Source: CAYPGT01 sp964512985
GTDB lineage: Bacteria; Cyanobacteriota; Vampirovibrionia; LMEP-6097
Length of the DNA: 64,000 nucleotides
Assembly: GCA_964512985.1 (NCBI GenBank)
Contig: CAZELI010000003.1
Span: 36,699 to 100,698, forward strand
Reading direction: 5' to 3'
The notes beneath the pieces were generated by a model. The model had not been told where the DNA came from. It made no database searches and saw only the letters and a list, made by a program, of their open reading frames with translations. Below are positions 35,311 through 42,523 of this stretch, piece after piece. The position numbers were made by a program, and so were the translations under genes. Position 1 is the stretch's first letter, and each line of letters begins with the position of its first letter.

Positions 35311-36069
35311 TTAACCTTTTAACTTCTCTAATGCTTTATGGTAATCCTGCTCAGTATCTATTCCGATAGGTGCTGAGTTTACTTTTAGCATTTTGATTTT
35401 AATGCCATTCTCTAATGCGCGAAGTTGTTCTAGTTTCTCAGTTTTTTCTAGTGTGGTTTGTGGTAATCCTGCTAGTAATAGCAAAGTCTCTCGACGATAG
35501 GCATAGAGCCCTATATGTTTCTTGTAGACCTCGTCATCCTGAGGAGGGCGAAGCCCGACGTAAGGATCCACTGTATTGCGTTTGAATGGTATTGCCGCTC
35601 TTGAAAAATACATTGCATTACCATTAAGATCCGTTACTACTTTCACATTGCTAGGATTATTGATTTCTTCTGGATCTGTGATCTCATGATATAGCGATGT
35701 CATTTGTGCTAAAGGATCATGGATAAAGGGTTCTAGAGCTAGATCTATGTCATTAGGATTAATAAAAGGCTCGTCACCTTGTACGTTAACTATAATAGAC
35801 CAGTCTGGGTTTTTGACAGTAAGCTCAGCTATACGATCGGTGCCAGATTGATGTTCTGGTGAGGTCATATATACTTCTGCGCCGAAACTTTGTGCATGAG
35901 AATATATTCTTTCATCATCCGTAGCAATGACTACCTGAGTTATAAGTTTAGCTTTACGGGCTTGCTGGTAGGTTCTCTGTAAAACACTCTTGCCATCGAG
36001 GTCCAAGAGTAGCTTCTGGGCTAATCTAGTACTTGCATAGCGGGCAGGGATAACAGCGACAATGGGCAT
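35311..36069 (-). CDS. kdsB: 3-deoxy-manno-octulosonate (KDO) cytidylyltransferase with repeat-derived insert
   Basis: A 252-residue enzyme that activates KDO with CTP for lipopolysaccharide inner core synthesis, which implies a Gram-negative outer membrane. Signatures: IPARYASTRL (residues 7-16), VVIATDD, NVQGDEPFI and FSRAAIPF. After that last strand, about 14 residues (VDPYVGLRPPQDDE) are encoded by one arm of the palindromic repeat seen between genes elsewhere (35532-35572), in place of the family's variable loop before HIGLYAYR. The gene follows mtnP by 4 nt. Confidence 0.94.
   Translation of the reverse strand: MPIVAVIPARYASTRLAQKLLLDLDGKSVLQRTYQQARKAKLITQVVIATDDERIYSHAQSFGAEVYMTSPEHQSGTDRIAELTVKNPDWSIIVNVQGDEPFINPNDIDLALEPFIHDPLAQMTSLYHEITDPEEINNPSNVKVVTDLNGNAMYFSRAAIPFKRNTVDPYVGLRPPQDDEVYKKHIGLYAYRRETLLLLAGLPQTTLEKTEKLEQLRALENGIKIKMLKVNSAPIGIDTEQDYHKALEKLKG
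35532..35572. repeat. Palindromic-repeat arm inside kdsB
   Basis: Begins CGTCATCCTGAGGAG and ends CGACGTAAGGATCCACT, with an inner hairpin GGGCGAAGCCC. It matches the left arm of the intergenic element at 60489 apart from the inner hairpin sequence. It keeps the kdsB frame open. Confidence 0.88.
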
Positions 36070-36073
36070 AAGG

Positions 36074-36874
36074 TTAAAACCTACTAGTCTCTAACACTTT
36101 ATCCGCTCCATAGAACTCGTCTACAGGAATCTTCTCGATAAGAGTGAATAATAGTTTACGTAGGTTTTCGATGTTTTGTCCGAAGACTTTCATCACTTCA
36201 GCATGGCTAACAGGTTCTGTACCAGAGTGTACACCGCTGTCGTAGTCAGTGATTAGAGAAATATTTACACATGCCATACCAGCTTCGCGTACTAGATGTG
36301 CTTCTGGGTATTGGGTCATATTGATGATTTGCCAACCCATCTTGTGGAACCACTCAGACTCAGCCTTAGAAGAGAAGCGTGGACCATTGATAACCACGAT
36401 AGTACCGCGTTCGTGAACACGAATATTATTTTCTTTAGCAGCAGCGATAGCAAGCTTACGAAGTTCTTCTGTGTAAGGCTCTGCTGGAGAGACATGCGTA
36501 GCAATAGGTCCATCGAAGAAAGTATCTAAACGACTATGGGTTCTATCTACCCACTGATCAGCGATAGCGAAGTCTCCTGGTTTGTACTCAGCTTGCAATG
36601 AACCAGCAGCACAAGGACAGATGACAGTAGAACAACCTAGTTCTTTGAAGGCCGCAACATTAGCACGATAATTTATTTTATGAGGAGGGATTCTGTGATT
36701 ACGGTCATGACGTGGCAGGAAAGCAATAGTTTTACCAGCATATTCACCAATGAAAATATTGTCCGAAGGCGAGCCATAAGGAGTCTCTACGGTTACTTCC
36801 TTAACATTGGGAAGGAATGAATATAACCCACTTCCACCAAAAATCCCTATATCTGCGCGTTTATTTCTTGACAT
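36074..36874 (-). CDS. mtnP: S-methyl-5'-thioadenosine phosphorylase
   Basis: A 266-residue enzyme that splits methylthioadenosine (a by-product of S-adenosylmethionine use) into adenine and methylthioribose-1-phosphate. Signatures: GIFGGSGLYSFL (near residue 9), FLPRHDRNHRIPPHKINYRA, and MTQYPEAHLVREAGMAC. The start at 36874 fits the family; a TACAAT box lies 9 nt upstream, and a longer frame from 36958 would read through a hairpin repeat. It forms a pair with kdsB. With the adenosine deaminase at 51.7 kb it may feed purine salvage. Confidence 0.94.
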   Translation of the reverse strand: MSRNKRADIGIFGGSGLYSFLPNVKEVTVETPYGSPSDNIFIGEYAGKTIAFLPRHDRNHRIPPHKINYRANVAAFKELGCSTVICPCAAGSLQAEYKPGDFAIADQWVDRTHSRLDTFFDGPIATHVSPAEPYTEELRKLAIAAAKENNIRVHERGTIVVINGPRFSSKAESEWFHKMGWQIINMTQYPEAHLVREAGMACVNISLITDYDSGVHSGTEPVSHAEVMKVFGQNIENLRKLLFTLIEKIPVDEFYGADKVLETSRF

Positions 36875-36909
36875 GACGGCTAAATTGTAACATGTGTGAC
36901 AAGACATCC

Positions 36910-36940
36910 ATTTACGCTTTTCCTGCAAAAACACGTAAAT
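36910..36940. repeat. 31-bp palindromic block, copy 1
   Basis: Starts ATTTACGC and ends CGTAAAT, with TTTT and AAAA stretches that extend the pairing. 29 of 31 positions match copy 2 at 36961-36991, a 51-bp period. It lies in the mtnP-rpsF divergent spacer. Confidence 0.8.
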
Positions 36941-36960
36941 AGGGATCATTTTTAGCATTT

Positions 36961-36991
36961 ATTTACGCTTTTTCTGCAAAAACATGTAAAT
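36961..36991. repeat. 31-bp palindromic block, copy 2
   Basis: The second copy of the ATTTACG...GTAAAT block, ending 27 bp before the TATAAT box of rpsF. It is a candidate operator for rpsF, mtnP or both. Confidence 0.8.
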
Positions 36992-37018
36992 TACTGTTAC
37001 CTTGATTTCTGGGTTTGC

Positions 37019-37034
37019 TATAATCAGCCTCACT
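37019..37034 (+). promoter_or_regulatory. TATAAT box before rpsF
   Basis: TTTGCTATAAT, box at 37019-37024, 10 nt before the ATG at 37035. It fixes the start inside the longer open frame and leaves little or no leader. Confidence 0.55.
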
Positions 37035-37331
37035 ATGAGAACATACGAGCTATTTTTAATTTTGGATTCTAAGAAAGACGATTCTTCTGCACAAAAAATT
37101 ATCAGAGATATTGAAGCGATACTAACTAAGTGCGACGCTAAAATCGTTAAGAATCATGGCGGCCATAACACTCGTTTAGCTTATCAAATTAATAAGAAGA
37201 GAGAAACTTATCAAGTGACTCTTGAGATTGAAGCTAAGCCAGATACTATCGTAGAGATCAAAAGAAATTTAACTTTATTAGATTCTATACTTAGATTTAG
37301 TTTTTTCACATTAGCAACAGCTAATTCATAG
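37035..37331 (+). CDS. rpsF: Ribosomal protein S6
   Basis: A 98-residue small-subunit protein of normal length. The N-terminus MRTYELFLILDS and later NHGGHNTRLAYQINKKRE and RNLTLLDSILRF are S6 hallmarks. The start at 37035 is set by homology and by the TATAAT box upstream. It is followed by ssb after 36 nt, as in many bacteria, but the usual third gene rpsR is absent; palindromic repeats follow instead. Confidence 0.95.
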   Translation: MRTYELFLILDSKKDDSSAQKIIRDIEAILTKCDAKIVKNHGGHNTRLAYQINKKRETYQVTLEIEAKPDTIVEIKRNLTLLDSILRFSFFTLATANS

Positions 37332-37367
37332 ACCACGGCTAGCAGCTAATTATAAGGAGAATTAAAT

Positions 37368-37799
37368 ATGTCATTATCACAGATCACATTAAGCGGAACT
37401 ATTAAAGAAAACGCTGAGCAAAAGACCACTACTAACGGTAATTCAGTCATCTCTTTTATGATGATGGTTTTACGCTATGACAGTAGAGCGAAAGAAGAGA
37501 AATCATATCCAGTGAAAGTTAATATGTGGGGAGAAACTTTCGCTGATCAATTAACCCAACTAACAGCGGGAACTAGAGTTATAGTTACTGGAAGATTACA
37601 ATTAGATCAGTTCAATGATCGTAACGGTAAGATGGTAAGACTGGCAGTGGTAGATGCTAATAAAGTTGCATCTTTGAAAGACTTAGCTAATGCAAGTTCT
37701 GGATCTTCTAGAACCATGTCTGACCCATACTCTGATATGGCAAGTAGTTCTATTGGATCGGAAACCGATGCACTGTCTTCTGAAGAAGTTCCGTTTTAA
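37368..37799 (+). CDS. ssb: Single-stranded DNA-binding protein
   Basis: A 143-residue protein with an OB fold (residues 1-105; ITLSGTIKENAEQKTT, VIVTGRLQLDQFNDRNGK) and a flexible Ser-rich tail ending in acidic SSEEVPF, a variant of the DDDIPF tip that recruits replication and repair partners. AAGGAG precedes the ATG by 7 nt. It is co-transcribed with rpsF. Confidence 0.95.
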   Translation: MSLSQITLSGTIKENAEQKTTTNGNSVISFMMMVLRYDSRAKEEKSYPVKVNMWGETFADQLTQLTAGTRVIVTGRLQLDQFNDRNGKMVRLAVVDANKVASLKDLANASSGSSRTMSDPYSDMASSSIGSETDALSSEEVPF

Positions 37800-37808
37800 G
37801 AGAACCGA

Positions 37809-37968
37809 TACCCGTTCGCCGTCATTGCGAGGAGCGCGTAGCGCGACGTGGCAATCCACTCCAGCGCAAAAGTAAATAATTTATCACTCCGATTTCTGCA
37901 TGAATGGATCGCCACGTCGTCCGTCTTACTTCGTTCGACGGACTCCTCGCGATGACGTATAACGGGTA
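37809..37968. repeat. Intergenic palindromic element (family A)
   Basis: About 160 bp with terminal TACCCGTT/AACGGGTA and long arms: CCGTCATTGCGAGGAGCG and GACGTGGCAATCCACTC on the left, with their complements on the right. The arms hold small hairpins that differ between copies. It fills the whole ssb-ftsL spacer. Confidence 0.9.
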
Positions 37969-37989
37969 CTCGTTTGTTTAATTTATAGT

Positions 37990-38379
37990 TTAATACCCCG
38001 ATATCAAAATCCTAGACTCTGGTTTAACAGTAGCCTGCATAAGTTGTTGGCGTTTAAGATTGTTTTGTTTAGCAGAGAGTTTGTAATGTCCAAGTGAGCT
38101 TGCTTGCTTCATTTCCATTTCTAAAGCTCGTCTATCGAGTTCATTGAGCGCTATCTCTGAAAGATATCTAGCACGAAGATTCTCTTTCTCTTCGCTAAGC
38201 TGATCTATATCGCTTTCTAACTGATCGTTTATTACTCTAAACTGTACGTTAAATATAGAAAGTAAAACACAGGCAGCAAATAATATAGTTGCTAGTCCGA
38301 TTAATAATAATTTATTGTTGCTGAGTTGCGGCAAAACAAGTCTATTATAACCTAACTCTTGCGACCCGTAACTTTGCAC
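37990..38379 (-). CDS. ftsL: FtsL-like cell division protein
   Basis: A 129-residue protein with one membrane helix (about residues 24-46) and a coiled coil (about 50-95) of the FtsL/DivIC type. It sits directly after rsmH, overlapping it by 35 nt, the classical rsmH-ftsL order of the division and cell wall cluster. The sequence of FtsL is poorly conserved, so the call rests on topology and position. No further division-cluster genes follow; a repeat element and ssb do. Confidence 0.72.
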   Translation of the reverse strand: MQSYGSQELGYNRLVLPQLSNNKLLLIGLATILFAACVLLSIFNVQFRVINDQLESDIDQLSEEKENLRARYLSEIALNELDRRALEMEMKQASSLGHYKLSAKQNNLKRQQLMQATVKPESRILISGY

Positions 38380-39226
38380 TTCTAGATCTCGGGTTTAATT
38401 TACATTCCTCGTCACTAGCAATGATAGGTTTTTTAGTGAGTATCTCAAGCTGACCTTCTTTGGCATATTTACGAAAGGCATTTTTAACGATGCGATCTTC
38501 AAGTGAGTGGAAGGAGATGATAGCGATTATTGCACCAGGTTTAAGCACGGTGAAATCTAATTCTAATATCTCTTCTAATACTTCTAGCTCTCGATTGATA
38601 TAAATTCTCAGTGCTTGGAAAGTTTGTGTAGCAGGATGTATACGGAAGGTCTTGCCATGAGAGCCTCTTGCATAGATGGTTTTAATAAGTTCACCAAGTT
38701 TAAGGGTGGAATGTATTGGTCTATTCTTGATGATACTTGCTGCAATTTGACGTGACTTACGTTCTTCGCCATATTTATAAATGAGGTCCGCTAACTCTGT
38801 TTCATTGTAAGTATTGATTACATCGCCAGCACTAAGATCTGCATCAGGATTGAGTCTCATGTCGAGTACACTATCGTGCTGGAAGCTAAAGCCACGCTTA
38901 GGGTCATCGAGCTGTATAGAACTTAGTCCTAGATCTAGAAGTATGCCACCAGTGATTTCTATTTTATGTTCGTTACAATAATTATAAATTTCAGCAAAGT
39001 TATTATGAACTAGAGTCCAATTAGGATGAGTCTTAGCGTCATCTTTAAGTCTCTCAAGCACTTCCCTATCTTGATCAAAGGAATATAAGTGTCCTTGATC
39101 TTGAAGCTTTTCTAAAATTAACTTAGAATGTCCTGCACCACCTAAAGTTCCGTCAATATAAACATAAGCTGGCTTGATTTCCAGCATTGATATGATTTCT
39201 TGAGCTAATACTGGCACATGTGACAT
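38345..39226 (-). CDS. rsmH: 16S rRNA m4C1402 methyltransferase RsmH
   Basis: A 293-residue methyltransferase acting on 16S rRNA with S-adenosylmethionine. Signatures: SHVPVLAQEII at the start, DGTLGGAGHSKLIL, LDLGLSSIQLDDPKRGFSF, HPATQTFQALRIYINREL and SFHSLEDRIVK. The ATG at 39226 matches the family start and is preceded by TACAAT at 6 nt. It is divergent from purH with only 16 bp between start codons. Confidence 0.95.
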   Translation of the reverse strand: MSHVPVLAQEIISMLEIKPAYVYIDGTLGGAGHSKLILEKLQDQGHLYSFDQDREVLERLKDDAKTHPNWTLVHNNFAEIYNYCNEHKIEITGGILLDLGLSSIQLDDPKRGFSFQHDSVLDMRLNPDADLSAGDVINTYNETELADLIYKYGEERKSRQIAASIIKNRPIHSTLKLGELIKTIYARGSHGKTFRIHPATQTFQALRIYINRELEVLEEILELDFTVLKPGAIIAIISFHSLEDRIVKNAFRKYAKEGQLEILTKKPIIASDEECKLNPRSRSAKLRVARVRL

Positions 39227-39242
39227 GCTAAAATTGTAGCCT
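39227..39242. promoter_or_regulatory. 16-bp divergent promoter spacer between rsmH and purH
   Basis: TAAAAT on the plus strand (39229-39234) ends 8 nt before the purH ATG. TACAAT on the minus strand (39238-39233) ends 6 nt before the rsmH ATG. The two boxes overlap by 2 bp, so only one polymerase can bind at a time and both mRNAs would be leaderless. Confidence 0.6.
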
Positions 39243-40826
39243 ATGGCCAAGAAAGCATTAATATCTTTATCTGATAAATCTAATTTAGAACCTTTATTAG
39301 AATTGCTCAAGGAGCAAGACTACGAGATCATCAGTACTGGTGGTACTGCGAAGTTTATTAGAGAGAAGGGTTTCAATGTGAAGGAAGTTGCTGAGCTTAC
39401 TCAATTCCCTGAGATGCTTGGTGGCAGAGTTAAGACTATGCACCCTAAGGTGTTAGGCGGCATACTTGCACGCCGTGATAATGCTGGTGATCAAGCTGAT
39501 CTTAAGAATCATGATATCGAACAGATAGACTTGGTGGTAGTTAATTTATATCCATTTGCTGAAGTGATTGCTAGAGAGAATTTGGTTTTCCAGGATGCTA
39601 TTGAGAACATTGATATTGGTGGTCCGACATTACTCAGGTCTGCTGCTAAGAATTTTCAATCCATTACTGTTCTATCTAATCCTCATCAATACCAAGAGTT
39701 TATTAATACTGCGATGAAATATAGTAATGATTCAGCAGAGATGCTTGCTTTGCGCGAGAAGCTTGCAATGCAAGTCTTTGAGCAGGTTTCAGAATATGAT
39801 CGCCTTATCGCTAAATTCCTTAAAACTCGTGCTGAAGAACTTAATTCTGTTAAATTAGAGGCTGATAAAACTGCACTGCCAGAGAATTTTAATCTTACTC
39901 TAGAACTTAAAGCGAAACTTAGATATGGAGAGAATCCACATCAACAAGCAGGTCTATATGTAGATCCTAAAAACAGTATTAGTGGTATTGCCAATGCTAA
40001 ACAGTTACAAGGTAAGGAGATTAGCTTTAATAATTTACTAGACTTGCAAGCAGCTTGGAATATAGTCTCTGAGTACGATACAACGGTTCCTTGTGTTGCT
40101 ATTATTAAGCATAATAACCCATGTGGAGTAGCAATAGCACCGAGTATTGCTCAAGCTTATGCTGATGCACTTAGTTGTGATACTGTGAGTGCCTTTGGTG
40201 GCATAGTGGCTGCTAATAAGGAGGTAGACTTGGCTGCCGCTAATGAGATGGTAGAGATCTTCCTTGAAGTTATAGCTGCACCTAGCTTTAGCGCTGAAGC
40301 ACTTGCCATACTTCAAGTCAAACCTAATCTCAGATTATTAGAGATTCAACCTAACCCTATCAAACAAAAATCCTATGATATCAAACCCGTTTCTGGTGGC
40401 TATTTGATTCAAGAAGAGAATGATTTCTTGCATGATCCAGAACAATTACAGACTGTCACTAAGGTAGAAGTAGATGAAACTAAGTGGGTTGATCTGATGC
40501 TAGCTTGGAGAGTAGTTAAGCATGTTAAATCTAATGCTATTGTAGCTGTGCTGAACGGTAAGACTATCGGCATTGGCTGTGGTCAAACTAACCGCGTCAA
40601 ATCCGTTATGGATGCGCTTGCTAGCTCTGATCTAGAGACTAGAGGAGCGGTAATTGCTTCTGATGGCTTCTTCCCTTTCCCAGACAATATTCATCTCTGC
40701 GCACAAAACCACATCTCAGCTATCATTCAACCAGGTGGTTCTATTAGAGATAAAGAAGTAATCGCTGCTTGTGATGAGGCGGAGATTGCGATGGTGTTTA
40801 CGGGGACTCGCCACTTCAAACACTAG
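39243..40826 (+). CDS. purH: Bifunctional AICAR transformylase/IMP cyclohydrolase
   Basis: A 527-residue enzyme for the last two steps of IMP synthesis. The N-terminal cyclohydrolase domain (residues 1-195) has STGGTAKFIREKG and EMLGGRVKTMHPKV; the C-terminal formyltransferase domain has RYGENPHQQAGLY, the catalytic KHNNPCG and SVMDALASSDLETRGAV then SDGFFPFPD. Length is normal. It is a single-gene unit, divergent from rsmH and followed by a palindromic element. Confidence 0.96.
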   Translation: MAKKALISLSDKSNLEPLLELLKEQDYEIISTGGTAKFIREKGFNVKEVAELTQFPEMLGGRVKTMHPKVLGGILARRDNAGDQADLKNHDIEQIDLVVVNLYPFAEVIARENLVFQDAIENIDIGGPTLLRSAAKNFQSITVLSNPHQYQEFINTAMKYSNDSAEMLALREKLAMQVFEQVSEYDRLIAKFLKTRAEELNSVKLEADKTALPENFNLTLELKAKLRYGENPHQQAGLYVDPKNSISGIANAKQLQGKEISFNNLLDLQAAWNIVSEYDTTVPCVAIIKHNNPCGVAIAPSIAQAYADALSCDTVSAFGGIVAANKEVDLAAANEMVEIFLEVIAAPSFSAEALAILQVKPNLRLLEIQPNPIKQKSYDIKPVSGGYLIQEENDFLHDPEQLQTVTKVEVDETKWVDLMLAWRVVKHVKSNAIVAVLNGKTIGIGCGQTNRVKSVMDALASSDLETRGAVIASDGFFPFPDNIHLCAQNHISAIIQPGGSIRDKEVIAACDEAEIAMVFTGTRHFKH

Positions 40827-40865
40827 AAATTATAGTGAGTACTCCTTCTGAAACCTAACCGTCAA

Positions 40866-40971
40866 CGTCATCCCGAGGAGTCCACGAAGTGGACGACGTC
40901 GGGATCCAGTCGATGAGAATTATATTTTTGTCTGGATCACGACGTCGCGCTACGCGCTCCTCGTGATGACG
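40866..40971. repeat. Intergenic palindromic element (family A)
   Basis: Left arm CGTCATCCCGAGGAG to CGACGTCGGGATCCAG; right arm CTGGATCACGACGTCG to CTCCTCGTGATGACG. The small arm hairpins are TCCACGAAGTGGA and CGCGCTACGCG. It lies downstream of purH and is about 106 bp. Confidence 0.9.
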
Positions 40972-41000
40972 ATTTTTGACCTTATATTGAATATATATAA

Positions 41001-41396
41001 TTACAACGTTGACCGTATTGTCTCTGTAACGTTGTCAGTAGACCACTCTCTAGAGCCTCTGGCTTCAAAACTTATGATGTCTGATTTAGCATCTTTGCTT
41101 TTGCTAATAAGGTCACTTAGGCTACTAATATTATCCTGGTTGTTTGTGTAAGCTGGTTCTTTACTGTTAAAAGTTGATCTAATAAAACTAGAGATTGAAT
41201 TATTATTCTGAATTTTGTTATCCCTTTCTGAGGATATTATTTCACTGGATTTGAGTAAGTTTGAGCTAATCTGATACATTTCTACGCTGCTCTCTGCGTC
41301 AAAGTCTGATAATTGATTGATATAGCGATTAAGAAGGCCTTGTTTCTCTTGCCCTTCTATTAATTTATAGCCAGTAGTATTTGCTCTAGTTTCCAT
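41001..41396 (-). CDS. Hypothetical Ser/Asn-rich protein
   Basis: A 131-residue polar protein rich in Ser, Asn, Asp and Gln, with no signal peptide or membrane segment and no recognised motif. It starts directly beside a long palindromic element (41403-41528) and ends near another (40866-40971). Helical content and location near flagellar genes recall small flagellar chaperones, but there is no sequence support for that. Confidence 0.5.
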   Translation of the reverse strand: METRANTTGYKLIEGQEKQGLLNRYINQLSDFDAESSVEMYQISSNLLKSSEIISSERDNKIQNNNSISSFIRSTFNSKEPAYTNNQDNISSLSDLISKSKDAKSDIISFEARGSREWSTDNVTETIRSTL

Positions 41397-41402
41397 CTAT
41401 AG

Positions 41403-41528
41403 TAGACTTGTTCCGAAATCGTCCAGAACTGTGTTATGCTCGTTTCTCGGACTGCTCATTGACGTCTAGTCAACTCCGCGTCCTCGAAACTCGCATGCCT
41501 TGTTCTGAACAATTTCAAAACAAGTCTA
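41403..41528. repeat. 126-bp palindromic element (family B)
   Basis: The arms TAGACTTGTTCCGAAAT and ATTTCAAAACAAGTCTA begin and end the element, an inner pair (ATGCTCGTTTC / GAAACTCGCAT) continues the stem, and the tip is TTGACgtctaGTCAA. The sequence is unlike family A. Confidence 0.8.
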
Positions 41529-41567
41529 AAGTCTATTTCGTTCTAGCAGATCTTGGTTAAGGTATAG

Positions 41568-42224
41568 TTAAGCCACCGCAAAGCTGTATGCTTCCGGCGT
41601 TAGTCCTGTAAATTTAAGCGTAGAATAGCTGTCTGACCAGTCTACACGACTTATAGAGGCTACTGGTATATCTATTCTAAAGAAATTTTCCACAGGGATA
41701 TTTAAGGTATGTATAATCATCGCTCTGATGACGCCAGCGTGTGTTGTTAGTACTATGCGATGACCAGTCTCGTAATTATTGAGGATGTCGTCTATTGCTC
41801 TACCAATGCGGGCTACAAAGTCCTTTACGCTTTCTCCATTAGGAGCTGCCGTATTAATGGGATCTTTAGACCATTTCTCCCAGAGTTTGAGGTTCTCATC
41901 TCTAATTTGCCAGTAAGTTTTACCTTCCCAGTCACCTTCTTTCTTCTCTACTAAGCCACTATGCTTGTAGTAAGTTGGTCTCTGTACGGCTTTGGCGATG
42001 GCATCTGCAGTCTGCACTGCTCTTAAAAGTGGGCTAGAGAAAATAGAATCTATGGGGATGTCATAGAACCATGCTGCCATTAACTCTGCTTGATCTAAAC
42101 CTTCTTCTGTTAATCCGATATCACTATGTCCACAAACTCTACCTTTCTCTGTGGCACTGGTCTCACCATGCCTTACTAGGTAAATGCTTTTTATGCGTTC
42201 TGATGAATCTAAAAGGTCGACCAT
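41568..42224 (-). CDS. Histidine phosphatase (phosphoglycerate mutase-like)
   Basis: A 218-residue member of the branch 1 histidine phosphatase family. The catalytic motif is YLVRHGETSATEKGR (near residue 17) and the second His lies in LTTHAGVIRAMI (near 165). Relatives include cofactor-dependent phosphoglycerate mutases, CobC (alpha-ribazole phosphatase) and other phosphatases. The length and the divergent C-terminus favour a phosphatase. A CobC role is possible given the B12 riboswitch at 18.3 kb, but nothing here proves it. Confidence 0.85.
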   Translation of the reverse strand: MVDLLDSSERIKSIYLVRHGETSATEKGRVCGHSDIGLTEEGLDQAELMAAWFYDIPIDSIFSSPLLRAVQTADAIAKAVQRPTYYKHSGLVEKKEGDWEGKTYWQIRDENLKLWEKWSKDPINTAAPNGESVKDFVARIGRAIDDILNNYETGHRIVLTTHAGVIRAMIIHTLNIPVENFFRIDIPVASISRVDWSDSYSTLKFTGLTPEAYSFAVA

Positions 42225-42282
42225 AATATATATAGTTTAGCAGGTAACAACTAATCCAAATCTAAATCTCATTTTTATTGTT

Positions 42283-42504
42283 CCGCGCCTTCGGCGCGGT
42301 TCGTCCTGCCACAGGTGTTAACTTAGTGAGAATGAGTACCCGTTGCCGTCATTGCGAGGAGCGCGTAGCGCGACGAAGCAATCCACTCTACTGTGAGTGT
42401 GATTAAGGCTTTAGAGTGGATTGCTTCGCTTCACTTCGTTCCGCTTGCAATGACGGATTACGGGCATTGGTTCGCTTAAATTAACACCTATGGGTTCGTC
42501 CTGC
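42283..42504. repeat. Nested repeat region with family A element
   Basis: This 299-bp spacer holds a CCGCGCC/GGCGCGG hairpin (42283-42299), a direct repeat GGTTCGTCCTGC (42298 and 42493), an outer inverted pair GGTGTTAA/TTAACACC, and inside them a family A palindrome at 42337-42466 (arms TACCCGT, CCGTCATTGCGAGGAGCG, AAGCAATCCACTCTA). One repeat appears to have inserted into another. Confidence 0.8.
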
Positions 42505-42523
42505 GGACTGCCAAATAATTTAA

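Noticed and set aside
36875..36958. N-terminal extension of mtnP
   Set aside because: It would read through a palindromic block and a TACAAT box; homology starts at the ATG at 36874.
41568..42224. Firm assignment of the histidine phosphatase as CobC
   Set aside because: It is tempting because of the B12 riboswitch, but the gene has no riboswitch of its own and lies 23 kb away, and the family is too broad.
42283..42299. CCGCGCC/GGCGCGG hairpin as a terminator
   Set aside because: A strong stem but no T run on either side; it is treated as part of the repeat region.
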